Shown here: one piece after another, positions 1 to 6,404 of the stretch | How positions within the stretch are numbered: the stretch's first letter is position 1 | Layout: each line of letters starts with the position of its first letter | Assembly (NCBI GenBank): GCA_002293065.1 | Contig: DBCN01000019.1 | Span: 1 to 14,192 of the forward strand | Reading direction: 5' to 3' | Origin: Opitutia bacterium UBA957 | Lineage (GTDB): Bacteria > Verrucomicrobiota > Verrucomicrobiia > Opitutales > UBA953 | DNA length: 14,192 bases | Made by a program: the position numbers and the translations under genes | Notes under the pieces: generated by a model | Database searches by the model: none | What the model saw: the letters and a program-made list of their open reading frames with translations, nothing else | What the model was told of the DNA's origin: nothing

Positions 1-21
1 TCTCATCCCTTCTAAAATTCC

Positions 22-109
22 TGGCGGAGGGGAAGGGATTCGAACCCCCGGAACCTTGCGGTTCATCTGATTTCGAATCAGACGCAATCGACCACTCTGC
101 CACCCCTCC
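22..109 (-). tRNA. tRNA-Ser (anticodon CGA)
   Basis: Read on the minus strand, a 7-bp acceptor stem (GGAGGGG at 103-109 pairing with CCCCTCC at 26-32) encloses a full serine-type cloverleaf. The anticodon arm has stem TCTGA/TCAGA and loop TTCGAAA, giving anticodon CGA, which reads codon UCG. The long variable arm typical of tRNA-Ser is present (GAACCGCAAGGTTC hairpin), followed by a T arm with GGTTCGAATCC. The discriminator base is G (position 25) and CCA is encoded at 22-24. Length is 88 nt including CCA. It is transcribed away from the gene that follows. Confidence 0.96.
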
Positions 110-280
110 TAACCAGGACTGTTGAGGAAGCGATTACGGCGAAGACGGGCAAGCGGAAACTCCATGGTCGGTCATAAACCGTGGGTTTTGACGCGTTTAG
201 GCGGCTGGTTCCGCCCGAGACGTTGGGCTGCCGGCCAGACTCCTTCTTGCGGTTTACTTTCTAATACTAATAGTTCCCGC

Positions 281-1576
281 GTGACCGACACCCCGTCCGA
301 TCAAGTCGTCCCCAACCGCCGGCGCACGCTCTGGCAACGGTTGGGCGGCGAAGGTTTCATCGTCTCGGTGACCACCCACGCGCTCTTGGTGCTGCTCGCG
401 GCCTTCTTGATCATCTCCGTGACGAAGGAGTCATCGAAGAAAGACCCGAATAGCTTTGCGACGGGTTCGGGGGGCGGGTCCGCGGGCGCGCAGGCCAAGC
501 AGTTCCAGACCCGTTTGCAGCCGAAGAACCCGAAGACGACGGCCAAGACGCCGAACCGCATCACGACCAAGAATGCCTCGGCGACGATCGCCTTGCCGGA
601 TCTTCCTTCGGTCGCGATGTCCCCGCTGAATTCCGGCCTGATGGGCGGCGGCTCCTCGAAGGGCTTCGGCGGCGGGGCCGGCGGGGGCATGGGTGGTGGT
701 CTCGGCGTGGGCGTCGGCGCCGGCAAGAACTTCGTTTCGCTTTTCGGCGGCCGCGGGATGGGCAACGGTTTGATCGGCGAGTTCTGGGACATCAAGCGCG
801 CCAAGGACAAGAAGCCGCTCATCACGCTCAAGCCCGGGGTCAGCACCTACGGCTATACCGATGACGAGATCTCGGATTACTTCCGCGCGATCCGCAAGAT
901 CGTCTCCGCCCGCGGCGATGCGACGACGGCGCTCGACAAGTATTTCCAGGCCGATGCGGTGCTGTCGGCCAACGGCATCTTCCAACCGACGATGAGCGCG
1001 TCCGAGGCCCCCAAGGCCTTCGGCGTGGAGAAGGAAGTCGCTCCCGTCCTGTGGCTAGGCGTCTACCGCGGCAAGATCCGTGCGCCCTTCGCGGACCAAT
1101 TCCGTTTCGTCGGCGGTTGCGACAACGTGCTCCTCGTCATCGTCAACGGCAAGCTGGTGCTCGACGGCAGCCTCAAGCACATGCCGGGCCAATCTTCGAA
1201 GAACTATTACGCCGCGGATTGGAGGCAGACCACCGAGCCCGTGACCGGGCTCCCGGCGCGCGCCCCGACGAACAACTTCAACTTCGTCTATGGCGATTGG
1301 GTGCGCATGGATCCGAGCTCGGATACCGACGTCACCATCGTCCTCGGTGAATCCGGCGGCGCCTACGGGGCATTCCTCACCATCGATTACAAGTCGGCGC
1401 CCTGGCACAAGAAAGGCGGCGCGTTACCTGCCGGTGGTTACCTGCCGCTGTTCCTCGTCGGCAAGCCGGACGCCGAACTGCGCGACCTCATGGAGAAGGC
1501 CGGTGCACCCGCCGGCGTGAAGCCCTTCTTGGATGGCCCGATCTTCACCGCCGGACTCCGCGGCGTGAAGCGGTGA
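281..1576 (+). CDS. Membrane-anchored glycine-rich protein with PA14-like C-terminal region; unknown function
   Basis: I do not recognise a named family. With the GTG start at 281 the product has 432 residues (MTDTPSDQ...). The open frame extends back to 122, but that extension is arginine-rich and unlike a normal N-terminus. An ATG at 164 is the other possible start. Visible parts: a basic N-terminus, one hydrophobic segment at about 27-46 that would anchor the protein in the inner membrane, a Lys/Pro/Thr-rich linker (80-100), a glycine-rich stretch (121-148), then a globular part opening with GLIGEFWDIKR (163-173). Residues 274-300 (DNVLLVIVNGKLVLDG) resemble the beta-strand and loop of PA14/GLEYA-like carbohydrate-binding jelly rolls. 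N-terminal anchor plus flexible linker plus periplasmic domain recalls TonB-like tethering, but nothing shows that function. It stands alone: the tRNA upstream points the other way and a repeat-filled gap follows. Confidence 0.75.
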   Translation: MTDTPSDQVVPNRRRTLWQRLGGEGFIVSVTTHALLVLLAAFLIISVTKESSKKDPNSFATGSGGGSAGAQAKQFQTRLQPKNPKTTAKTPNRITTKNASATIALPDLPSVAMSPLNSGLMGGGSSKGFGGGAGGGMGGGLGVGVGAGKNFVSLFGGRGMGNGLIGEFWDIKRAKDKKPLITLKPGVSTYGYTDDEISDYFRAIRKIVSARGDATTALDKYFQADAVLSANGIFQPTMSASEAPKAFGVEKEVAPVLWLGVYRGKIRAPFADQFRFVGGCDNVLLVIVNGKLVLDGSLKHMPGQSSKNYYAADWRQTTEPVTGLPARAPTNNFNFVYGDWVRMDPSSDTDVTIVLGESGGAYGAFLTIDYKSAPWHKKGGALPAGGYLPLFLVGKPDAELRDLMEKAGAPAGVKPFLDGPIFTAGLRGVKR

Positions 1577-1580
1577 GGCG

Positions 1581-1597
1581 CGTGGCCTTCGGCCACG
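1581..1597 (+). terminator. Possible terminator hairpin after the 281-1576 gene
   Basis: CGTGGCC (1581-1587) pairs perfectly with GGCCACG (1591-1597) around a TTC loop, starting 4 nt after the stop codon. The position suits transcript termination or 3' end protection. There is no T-run afterwards (GAGGGGACAAG follows), so it is not a classical intrinsic terminator and may simply be one of the local hairpin repeats. Confidence 0.4.
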
Positions 1598-1644
1598 AGG
1601 GGACAAGGGGTTGTGTCGCCGCTTGGCGGCGGGACATTGTTTGA

Positions 1645-1674
1645 GGTAGGGTCGGGACTGCGTACCGACCTAGG
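1645..1674 (-). repeat. Hairpin repeat unit, copy 1 (identical to 9418-9447)
   Basis: This 30-bp unit is identical at 9418-9447. Read on the minus strand it is a GGTCGG/CCGACC stem around a 9-nt loop carrying ACGCAGT, followed by the tail CTACC. It has the same layout as the plus-strand units at 1846, 9312, 9528 and 9655. Confidence 0.85.
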
Positions 1675-1775
1675 CGTCTCCTGAAAAGGGTGACCGGGAA
1701 CCGGGAAGGATGCGCGGCTGAAGGCCGCATCACTTCGCGGTACCCGCAGCCCACAACCCGATGCCCACTGGGGAA

Positions 1776-1871
1776 GCGCCTGCCCGAACGGGGTCAGGCA
1801 CCATCGCGTGAACGCGCTGAAGCCAGACCCCAACAGGCGCGGCTAGGTTGGGACGCGGTGCCAACCCTACC
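1776..1871 (+). repeat. 96-bp composite dispersed repeat, copy A
   Basis: Positions 1776-1871 match 9455-9550 with one substitution (C1783 versus T9462). The first 65 nt can fold on themselves: outer stem GCGCCTG (1776-1782) with CAGGCGC (1834-1840); inner stem 1790-1799 with 1822-1831, broken only by an A-A mismatch; and an apical CGCG/CGCG helix (1805-1808, 1813-1816) closed by TGAA. It is followed by a second hairpin, GGTTGG (1846-1851) with CCAACC (1861-1866), and a CTACC tail. It carries no open frame of note. Candidate explanations are a REP/MITE-like element or a structured RNA; nothing in the sequence decides between them. Confidence 0.85.
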
Positions 1872-1875
1872 CGAG

Positions 1876-1910
1876 GCAGAGCCATTCGCTATCCGTTAAC
1901 CGCCATTCCC
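1876..1910 (+). repeat. Trailing repeat module, copy 1
   Basis: This 35-nt stretch begins GCAGAGCCATTCGC and matches 9686-9720 at 31 of 35 positions. A shorter match, GCAGAGCCATTCGCT, recurs at 9342-9356. In each case it lies just downstream of a hairpin unit, so the hairpin and this tail look like parts of one larger repeat. Confidence 0.75.
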
Positions 1911-1933
1911 TGCCTCAGGGGCAGGGAATGGCG
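1901..1933. repeat. Perfect 14-bp inverted repeat
   Basis: CGCCATTCCCTGCC (1901-1914) is exactly complementary to GGCAGGGAATGGCG (1920-1933), leaving a 5-nt loop. It is the longest uninterrupted self-complementary stem I found. It lies about 95 nt upstream of the operon start and overlaps the end of the trailing repeat module. It could act as a terminator-like or cruciform structure; no T-run follows. Confidence 0.8.
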
Positions 1934-1978
1934 CGGCCTGATTCGCCTAGCTACCCGAGGCTGGCCGGGTGCGGAAGA

Positions 1979-2027
1979 GTCACGGGGCTGGCACCGGACC
2001 GTGACGATGGGGCTGTAAGATAGTTGC
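1979..2027 (+). promoter_or_regulatory. Candidate operator and promoter of the phosphonate operon
   Basis: GTCACGG (1979-1985) and CCGTGAC (1999-2005) form a perfect 7-bp inverted repeat with a 20-nt repeat distance, about two helical turns, as expected for a dimeric regulator. A -10-like TAAGAT lies at 2016-2021, six bases before the ATG, which would place transcription start at or near the A of the start codon. No good -35 hexamer and no purine-rich ribosome binding site at normal spacing is visible (the nearest G-run is about 15 nt away), so a leaderless first gene is possible. I see no match to the enterobacterial Pho box. The arms could also form a hairpin. Confidence 0.35.
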
Positions 2028-2744
2028 ATGGCAAACCCCGCGCGCCCGCTTTTGGTGGTCTTCGACATGGCGGGTACCACGGTGCACGACAACAGCGACG
2101 TCGCCCGTTGCCTGAGCCAAGCCCTCCGGGCGGCGGGTTATCATTGCGACGATGCGTTGGCCAATACCCGGATGGGCATGGCCAAGCCATTGGCGATCGC
2201 CGAGCTCGCCACCCTTTCCTTGGAACGGGGCGTCGGCCACGCGGTCACCCCTAGTTTGGTCAGTGAAATCCACCGCGATTTCCTGCACGCCATCAACGAG
2301 CATTACCGCACCCACCCCTCCGTCCGTGCGGCGGAAGGGGCCGCGGAGATCTTCGCCGCCCTACGACACCGCGGGATTAAGGTCGCCTTAGACACGGGCT
2401 TTTCTCGACCCACCGTCGACGTCATCCTGGCCCGCTTGGGCTGGAGCGTCCCAGCCACCTTGGATGCGGTTGTGACCAGCGATGAAGTTCCACGCGGCCG
2501 CCCGGCGGCCGATCTCTTCCTGGAAGCCATGCGCCGCTGTGGCGTGACCGACCCGCGGCAGTGTGCCCATGTCGGCGATACCCCGAGCGATATCGGGGAA
2601 GGCCGCGCGGCGGCGGCGGGCTGGAACATCGCCATCGCTGGACCGAGCCATACCCGCGAGCAACTTGCCCCTCTCCGCCCGACGCATCTGGTCGGCGCGT
2701 TGACCGACGTCCCCGCCGCGCTCGGACTCAGCCTCCACACGTGA
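2028..2744 (+). CDS. Phosphonatase-like HAD hydrolase (PhnX-like)
   Basis: This 238-residue cytosolic HAD-superfamily enzyme is predicted to cleave the C-P bond of phosphonoacetaldehyde or a close relative, releasing phosphate and an aldehyde. It carries the variant nucleophile motif of phosphonatases, FDMAGTT (12-18), with Asp13 as nucleophile and Ala15 where ordinary HAD phosphatases have Asp. The cap motif MGMAK places Lys53 where phosphonatase has its Schiff-base lysine. Motif II threonine is Thr123, Arg158 stands where most HADs have lysine, and the acidic motif GDTPSD supplies Asp184 and Asp188. These traits fit the PhnX-like subfamily (TIGR03351) known to sit with FAD oxidoreductases instead of the PhnW transaminase, exactly the context here. 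First gene of the operon; its stop overlaps the phnC start by 1 nt. Whether the substrate is phosphonoacetaldehyde or its 1-hydroxy form is not settled by sequence. Confidence 0.92.
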   Translation: MANPARPLLVVFDMAGTTVHDNSDVARCLSQALRAAGYHCDDALANTRMGMAKPLAIAELATLSLERGVGHAVTPSLVSEIHRDFLHAINEHYRTHPSVRAAEGAAEIFAALRHRGIKVALDTGFSRPTVDVILARLGWSVPATLDAVVTSDEVPRGRPAADLFLEAMRRCGVTDPRQCAHVGDTPSDIGEGRAAAAGWNIAIAGPSHTREQLAPLRPTHLVGALTDVPAALGLSLHT

Positions 2745-3568
2745 TGCCCGAGAGCCACCAGTCTAGGGGCGTAGGGATTTCCCTGCGTGAAGTCTCCAAG
2801 TCCTATGTCCCCGGCCGGCCGGTCTTACGCGCTTTAAGTTTGGAAGTAGCCCCCGGCGAATGCGTCGCGCTCCTTGGTGCCTCTGGCTCCGGTAAGTCCA
2901 CCTTGATGCGGCTCCTGCCGGGCTTCATGGCCGCGGATGCTGGTTCGGGCCCGATCACCATTGGCGCTGGCCTCATTCAGTCCGACGGCCGGATTGTCTC
3001 GGACGTACGGGTACGCCGGGCCGAAATCGGCTGTATCTTCCAGCAGTTCAACTTGGTTGGGCGGCTCGACGTGCTCACCAACGTCCTTATCGGCCTCCTA
3101 GTTCGCGTGCCTTTTTGGCGGAGTGTCTTCCGGAATTTTTCGGCCGAGGAAATCTCGGCGGCTCGCGCGGCGCTTGAAGCCGTCGGCTTGGCCGATTTCG
3201 CCGACCGGCGGGCCAGCACCCTTTCCGGCGGTCAGCAGCAACGCGTGGCCATCGCCCGCTGCCTCGTGCAGCAGGCCCGCGTCATCTTGGCCGATGAACC
3301 CATCGCTTCGCTCGACCCGGAAAGCGCGCGCAATGTCATGGAAATCCTGGCCCGCATCAATCGCGAGCATGGGGTGACCGTGGTCGTGTCGCTGCATCAG
3401 GTCGCCTACGCCCGCCGCTTCTGTCAGCGCGTCGTCGCACTTCGCGCCGGGGAAGTCGTCCACGATGGTCGAGCGGATGCCCTGACCGCGGAGACGCTCC
3501 GTGGCCTCTACGGCACCGCCGTCGAGGAACTCCTCGAAGCCCCCGAAGATTTAGCCTCTACCTTATGA
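2744..3568 (+). CDS. phnC: Phosphonate ABC transporter ATP-binding protein PhnC
   Basis: This 274-residue ATPase powers import of phosphonates through PhnE. Seen in the sequence: Walker A GASGSGKST (45-53), Q-loop around Gln100/101, signature LSGGQQQR (160-167), Walker B VILADEP (180-186) and the switch His218 (SLHQV). The insertion between the Q-loop and the signature (RVPFWRSVFR..) and the SLHQVAYAR segment are typical of PhnC. The open frame extends upstream to 2561, but that part lies inside the hydrolase gene in another frame and lacks ABC homology. The ATG at 2744, in a TGATG overlap with the preceding stop, is the sensible start. The last codons overlap phnD by 4 nt, so translation is probably coupled. 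Confidence 0.94.
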   Translation: MPESHQSRGVGISLREVSKSYVPGRPVLRALSLEVAPGECVALLGASGSGKSTLMRLLPGFMAADAGSGPITIGAGLIQSDGRIVSDVRVRRAEIGCIFQQFNLVGRLDVLTNVLIGLLVRVPFWRSVFRNFSAEEISAARAALEAVGLADFADRRASTLSGGQQQRVAIARCLVQQARVILADEPIASLDPESARNVMEILARINREHGVTVVVSLHQVAYARRFCQRVVALRAGEVVHDGRADALTAETLRGLYGTAVEELLEAPEDLASTL

Positions 3569-4518
3569 AAGCCCTCCTCCGCTCCCTCCTGTTGGCTTTG
3601 GCCGGCGTCTCCACCGTGGCGGCTGAAGAAATCGCCTTCGGTATCCTCGGCACCGATGCTTCTTCGGCGCTGAAGCAAAACTGGAATCCCTTCTTGGAAG
3701 ACATGTCCAAAGGTACCGGCCTCGAGGTCAAAGGCTTCTTTGCCACCGATTACGCCGGCCTCGTCGAAGCCATGCGCTTCAGTAAGATTCAAGTCGCTTG
3801 GTTAGGCGCCAAGGCGGCCATCGAGTCGGTCGACCGCGCGGACGGCGAAGTCTTCGCGCAGTTCATCGACCAAGCTGGCCGGACGGGCTACACCTCGGTC
3901 ATCATCACCCATCGCGATAGCCGCTTGAAGACGATTGAGGACATGTTCGCGCAGGCGAAGGAACTGAGCTTCGGCATGGGCGACCCCCAATCCACCTCCG
4001 GCACGCTCGTCCCGCTCTGTGAATTATTCGCCCCGCGCGGCCTCGATGTCCGCCAGGCCTTCCGCATCACCCGTAGTTCCACCCATGGCGGCAACCTTTT
4101 GGCCGTGGTGAACAAGCAAGTGGATGTCGCCACGAACTACAGCGTCGGCTTGGAGAAGCTCTTGGTTTCCAACCCCGAGACGCATGCACAAGTTCGCGTC
4201 CTCTGGACCTCGAAGCAGATTCCCTCCGATCCCATCGTCTGGCGCCGCGACCTGCCCGACGCCACGAAGAAGAAGATCCGCGATTTCGTCTTCAGTTACG
4301 GCAAGGATGAACGCGAGAAGGCCATCCTCTCGCGTCTGCAGCAGATTTCGGGCTTCCGGCCTTCGGACAACCGGCAGCTCATTTCCGTGCGCCTGACCTC
4401 CGTCACCTTGGAGAAGTTCAAGGTCAAGGCCGACCCTGACCTCTCGCCCGCCGACCGCGCGGCTCGCTTGGAGGCCTTAGATCGCCGACAGGCGGAGCTC
4501 GAAGCGGCCGCCCGCTAA
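3565..4518 (+). CDS. phnD: Phosphonate-binding periplasmic protein PhnD
   Basis: This 317-residue exported protein should capture the phosphonate in the periplasm and deliver it to PhnE/PhnC. A short signal peptide (MKALLRSLLLALAGVSTVAA) ends with a likely cut after Ala20; there is no lipobox. Family hallmarks are DYAGLVEAMRF (62-72), GDPQSTSG (139-146), THGGNLLAV (173-181), NKQVDVAT (183-190) and SDPIVWR (221-227). Aligned by eye to remembered E. coli PhnD, the phosphonate-contacting Ser/Thr (143-145) and His174, the pocket tyrosines (Tyr63, Tyr109) and Asp222 are kept. The glutamate that contacts the ligand amine in E. coli (mature Glu177) is replaced by Val194, so ligand preference may differ from plain 2-aminoethylphosphonate. 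The C-terminus (about 285-317) is a charged, Ala/Arg/Glu-rich helix. ATGA overlap with phnC; phnE starts 3 nt later. Confidence 0.94.
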   Translation: MKALLRSLLLALAGVSTVAAEEIAFGILGTDASSALKQNWNPFLEDMSKGTGLEVKGFFATDYAGLVEAMRFSKIQVAWLGAKAAIESVDRADGEVFAQFIDQAGRTGYTSVIITHRDSRLKTIEDMFAQAKELSFGMGDPQSTSGTLVPLCELFAPRGLDVRQAFRITRSSTHGGNLLAVVNKQVDVATNYSVGLEKLLVSNPETHAQVRVLWTSKQIPSDPIVWRRDLPDATKKKIRDFVFSYGKDEREKAILSRLQQISGFRPSDNRQLISVRLTSVTLEKFKVKADPDLSPADRAARLEALDRRQAELEAAAR

Positions 4519-4521
4519 ACG

Positions 4522-5304
4522 GTGAAGCCCGCGCCAATCCAGCCGCCGGAGCGCCGCAGCCTCCTGGAGTTATTCCTCTGGGCGGGCCTGCTGCTCTTTT
4601 TGGTTTGGGCTTGGCGTGGGGCGGATATCCGTCCGGTGGCCTTGGTCACTGGTTTCGGCAATGCCTGGAAGTATGCGCAGGAGTTTTTCCCGCCGGATTT
4701 CCGGGACTGGCGCGTCTACCTCGAAGAAACGGTCATCACCGTGCACATCGCCGTCTGGGGGACGATCCTCGCGGTCCTCTGTGCCGTCCCTTGTGGCTTA
4801 TTGAGCGCGGAAAATATCGCCCCTGCGTGGGTGCGTTTACCGATGCGTCGCTGGTTGGACGCCTGTCGGGCGATCAACGAGATGGTCTTCGCCATGCTTT
4901 TCATCGTGGTGGTTGGCCTGGGCCCCTTTGCTGGTGTCTTAGCGCTGTGGATTCACACCACGGGTGTGTTGGGCAAGCTCTTCGCGGAAGCGGTTGAAGC
5001 CATTGACCCGCGGCCGGTGGAAGGCGTCCGCGCCGTCGGAGCCAACGCCTTGGAAGAGATTATCTACGGCGTCCTCCCCCAAGTCATGCCGCTGTGGATT
5101 TCCTATGCGCTTTATCGCCTCGAATCGAATATTCGGTCCGCTTCGGTCGTCGGCATGGTCGGGGCCGGCGGCATCGGGGTAGTGTTGTATGAACTCCTTC
5201 GTAGCTTCCAGTATGCGCAGACTTGCGCGGTCCTTATTTTAATTATCCTCTTGGTCTCCCTGACTGACTGGGCCTCTTCCGCCCTGCGTCGCCGACTAAT
5301 CTAA
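4522..5304 (+). CDS. phnE: Phosphonate ABC transporter permease PhnE
   Basis: This 260-residue inner-membrane protein is the transport channel of the PhnCDE system. About six hydrophobic segments are visible (near 14-31, 68-97, 118-148, 185-198, 205-224 and 233-250). The cytoplasmic EAA loop that docks on PhnC is clear between 157 and 187 (EAVEAIDPRPVEGVRAVGA), followed by the conserved SASVVGMVGAGGIG segment (206-219) of this permease family. A single permease is present; some systems carry two. The start is GTG, 3 nt after the phnD stop. Its stop overlaps the next ATG by 1 nt (TAATG). Confidence 0.93.
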   Translation: MKPAPIQPPERRSLLELFLWAGLLLFLVWAWRGADIRPVALVTGFGNAWKYAQEFFPPDFRDWRVYLEETVITVHIAVWGTILAVLCAVPCGLLSAENIAPAWVRLPMRRWLDACRAINEMVFAMLFIVVVGLGPFAGVLALWIHTTGVLGKLFAEAVEAIDPRPVEGVRAVGANALEEIIYGVLPQVMPLWISYALYRLESNIRSASVVGMVGAGGIGVVLYELLRSFQYAQTCAVLILIILLVSLTDWASSALRRRLI

Positions 5305-6404
5305 TGGCCTCCGTGACCCTTCGCTACCGTAACCCAGTCGACGTCCGTTTTGGCGTCGGTGCGCTCGCGCTGTTGCCGGAAGTTCTGCGTGGTCGTCCCG
5401 CCGTGGTGATCGCCTTCCCTGAGGCGGAGGCAACGGGCCTGTTGCCGACGGTGCGCGCCCTCTTGGGCACGCAACTCCGAGGCGTCATCACGGATATTGA
5501 ACCCAACCCTGGGGTCGCTTGGGTGGAAGCGCATTACGCGGATTTCTGGGCCCGCTATTCCGATGCCGTCGTCGTGGCCATCGGCGGAGGCTCGACGATC
5601 GATTCCGCCAAGGCACTCTTGGGTCGTCCGCCGTCGGGCACGTTTGCGGAAACCTTGGCCGCCTTGCGGGCGGGGCAGACCCCTCCGACGGGGCAAGCCT
5701 TGCCCTTGATCGCCATCCCGACGACGGCGGGCACGGGGAGCGAAGTCACCCCTTGGGCGACCCTATGGGACCGCGCGGCCGTCACCCCGACCAAACTCTC
5801 GCTCCATACGGATGCATTATGGTCTGAGGTCGCTTTGGTGGATCCGGCCCTGACGTTGACGCTGCCGGTTGCCGTGAGTCGCGTGTGCGCGCTGGATGCC
5901 TTGTCGCATGCCTTGGAGGCGATCTGGAATCGAAACGCCAACCCCGTCTCCGACGCCTTGGCCGTCGAAGCCGCCTGCACCATGATGGCGACGCTCCCGC
6001 GGCTCCTGGCGGACCCCCGGAACCTGGCGCTCCGGAGCGAGGCAGCGCGCGCCAGTCTCTTGGCGGGCCTGGCTTTCTCGAATACCAAGACCGCGTTGGC
6101 CCATGCCATCTCCTATCCGTTGACCCTGCGACACGGCGTCCCGCATGGGATCGCCTGTTCCTTTACCCTGCCGCTCGTTTGGTCGATGGCCCAAGGCATC
6201 TCACCCGCCCGCGACGCCGTCCTGGCGGAGATCTTTGGCCCGCAGGAAACCAACCCGGCGGGGGCGTTGCGGCGCTTCCTGGAAGTCCTGGGCGTCGATT
6301 GCAGTTTTACGGCTTACGGCGTCTCAGCGGCGGAGACCGCCGAAATCCTCCGGACCGCGGCCACCGGGGCCCGTGGCCAGAATTTCATCAACACCCAGTT
6401 ATGA
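5304..6404 (+). CDS. Phosphonate-associated iron-containing alcohol dehydrogenase
   Basis: This 366-residue cytosolic protein belongs to the group III (iron-dependent) alcohol dehydrogenases. The nucleotide-binding GGGSTID motif is at 94-100, PTTAGTGSE at 140-148, and the four metal ligands fit Asp198 and His202 (ALDALSHALE), His267 (AHAISYP) and His281 (GVPHG). A subset of this family (TIGR03405) is known for occurring with phosphonate genes. In this operon it would most simply reduce the aldehyde released by C-P cleavage (acetaldehyde or glycolaldehyde) to an alcohol. The alternative is interconversion of phosphonoacetaldehyde and 2-hydroxyethylphosphonate, which would let the operon also use hydroxyethylphosphonate; sequence alone cannot choose. 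It overlaps the upstream gene by 1 nt and the downstream gene by 4 nt (ATGA). Confidence 0.9.
   Translation: MASVTLRYRNPVDVRFGVGALALLPEVLRGRPAVVIAFPEAEATGLLPTVRALLGTQLRGVITDIEPNPGVAWVEAHYADFWARYSDAVVVAIGGGSTIDSAKALLGRPPSGTFAETLAALRAGQTPPTGQALPLIAIPTTAGTGSEVTPWATLWDRAAVTPTKLSLHTDALWSEVALVDPALTLTLPVAVSRVCALDALSHALEAIWNRNANPVSDALAVEAACTMMATLPRLLADPRNLALRSEAARASLLAGLAFSNTKTALAHAISYPLTLRHGVPHGIACSFTLPLVWSMAQGISPARDAVLAEIFGPQETNPAGALRRFLEVLGVDCSFTAYGVSAAETAEILRTAATGARGQNFINTQL

Larger units (their letters stand above)
1577..2027. other. Gene-free region of hairpin repeats (first cluster)
   Basis: No open frame here looks like a gene. Directly after the stop codon is a 7-bp hairpin (1581-1597), followed by a GC-rich hairpin at 1614-1636, a repeat-family hairpin at 1645-1674, another hairpin at about 1709-1731 (GCGGC/GCCGC around TGAAG), the 65-nt folded element (1776-1840), another family hairpin (1846-1871), a trailing module shared with the second cluster (1876-1910), a perfect 14-bp inverted repeat (1901-1933), and finally the upstream region of the phosphonate operon. 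Much of the sequence can pair with itself, which fits dispersed non-coding repeat elements rather than decayed coding sequence. Confidence 0.8.

Noticed and set aside
122..280. N-terminal extension of the glycine-rich protein to 122
   Set aside because: It begins only 12 nt after the tRNA end and reads as an Arg-rich, Cys/Trp-containing segment without family character. The GTG at 281 gives a normal short cytoplasmic N-terminus before the membrane segment, though ATG 164 cannot be excluded.
2561..2743. Upstream extension of phnC in frame
   Set aside because: It overlaps the hydrolase gene and is Arg/Pro-rich with no ABC homology; the ATG at 2744 is coupled to the preceding stop.
5885..6400. 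Upstream extension of the FAD enzyme
   Set aside because: It lies wholly inside the dehydrogenase gene in another frame; the FAD-binding strand starts right after the ATG at 6401.
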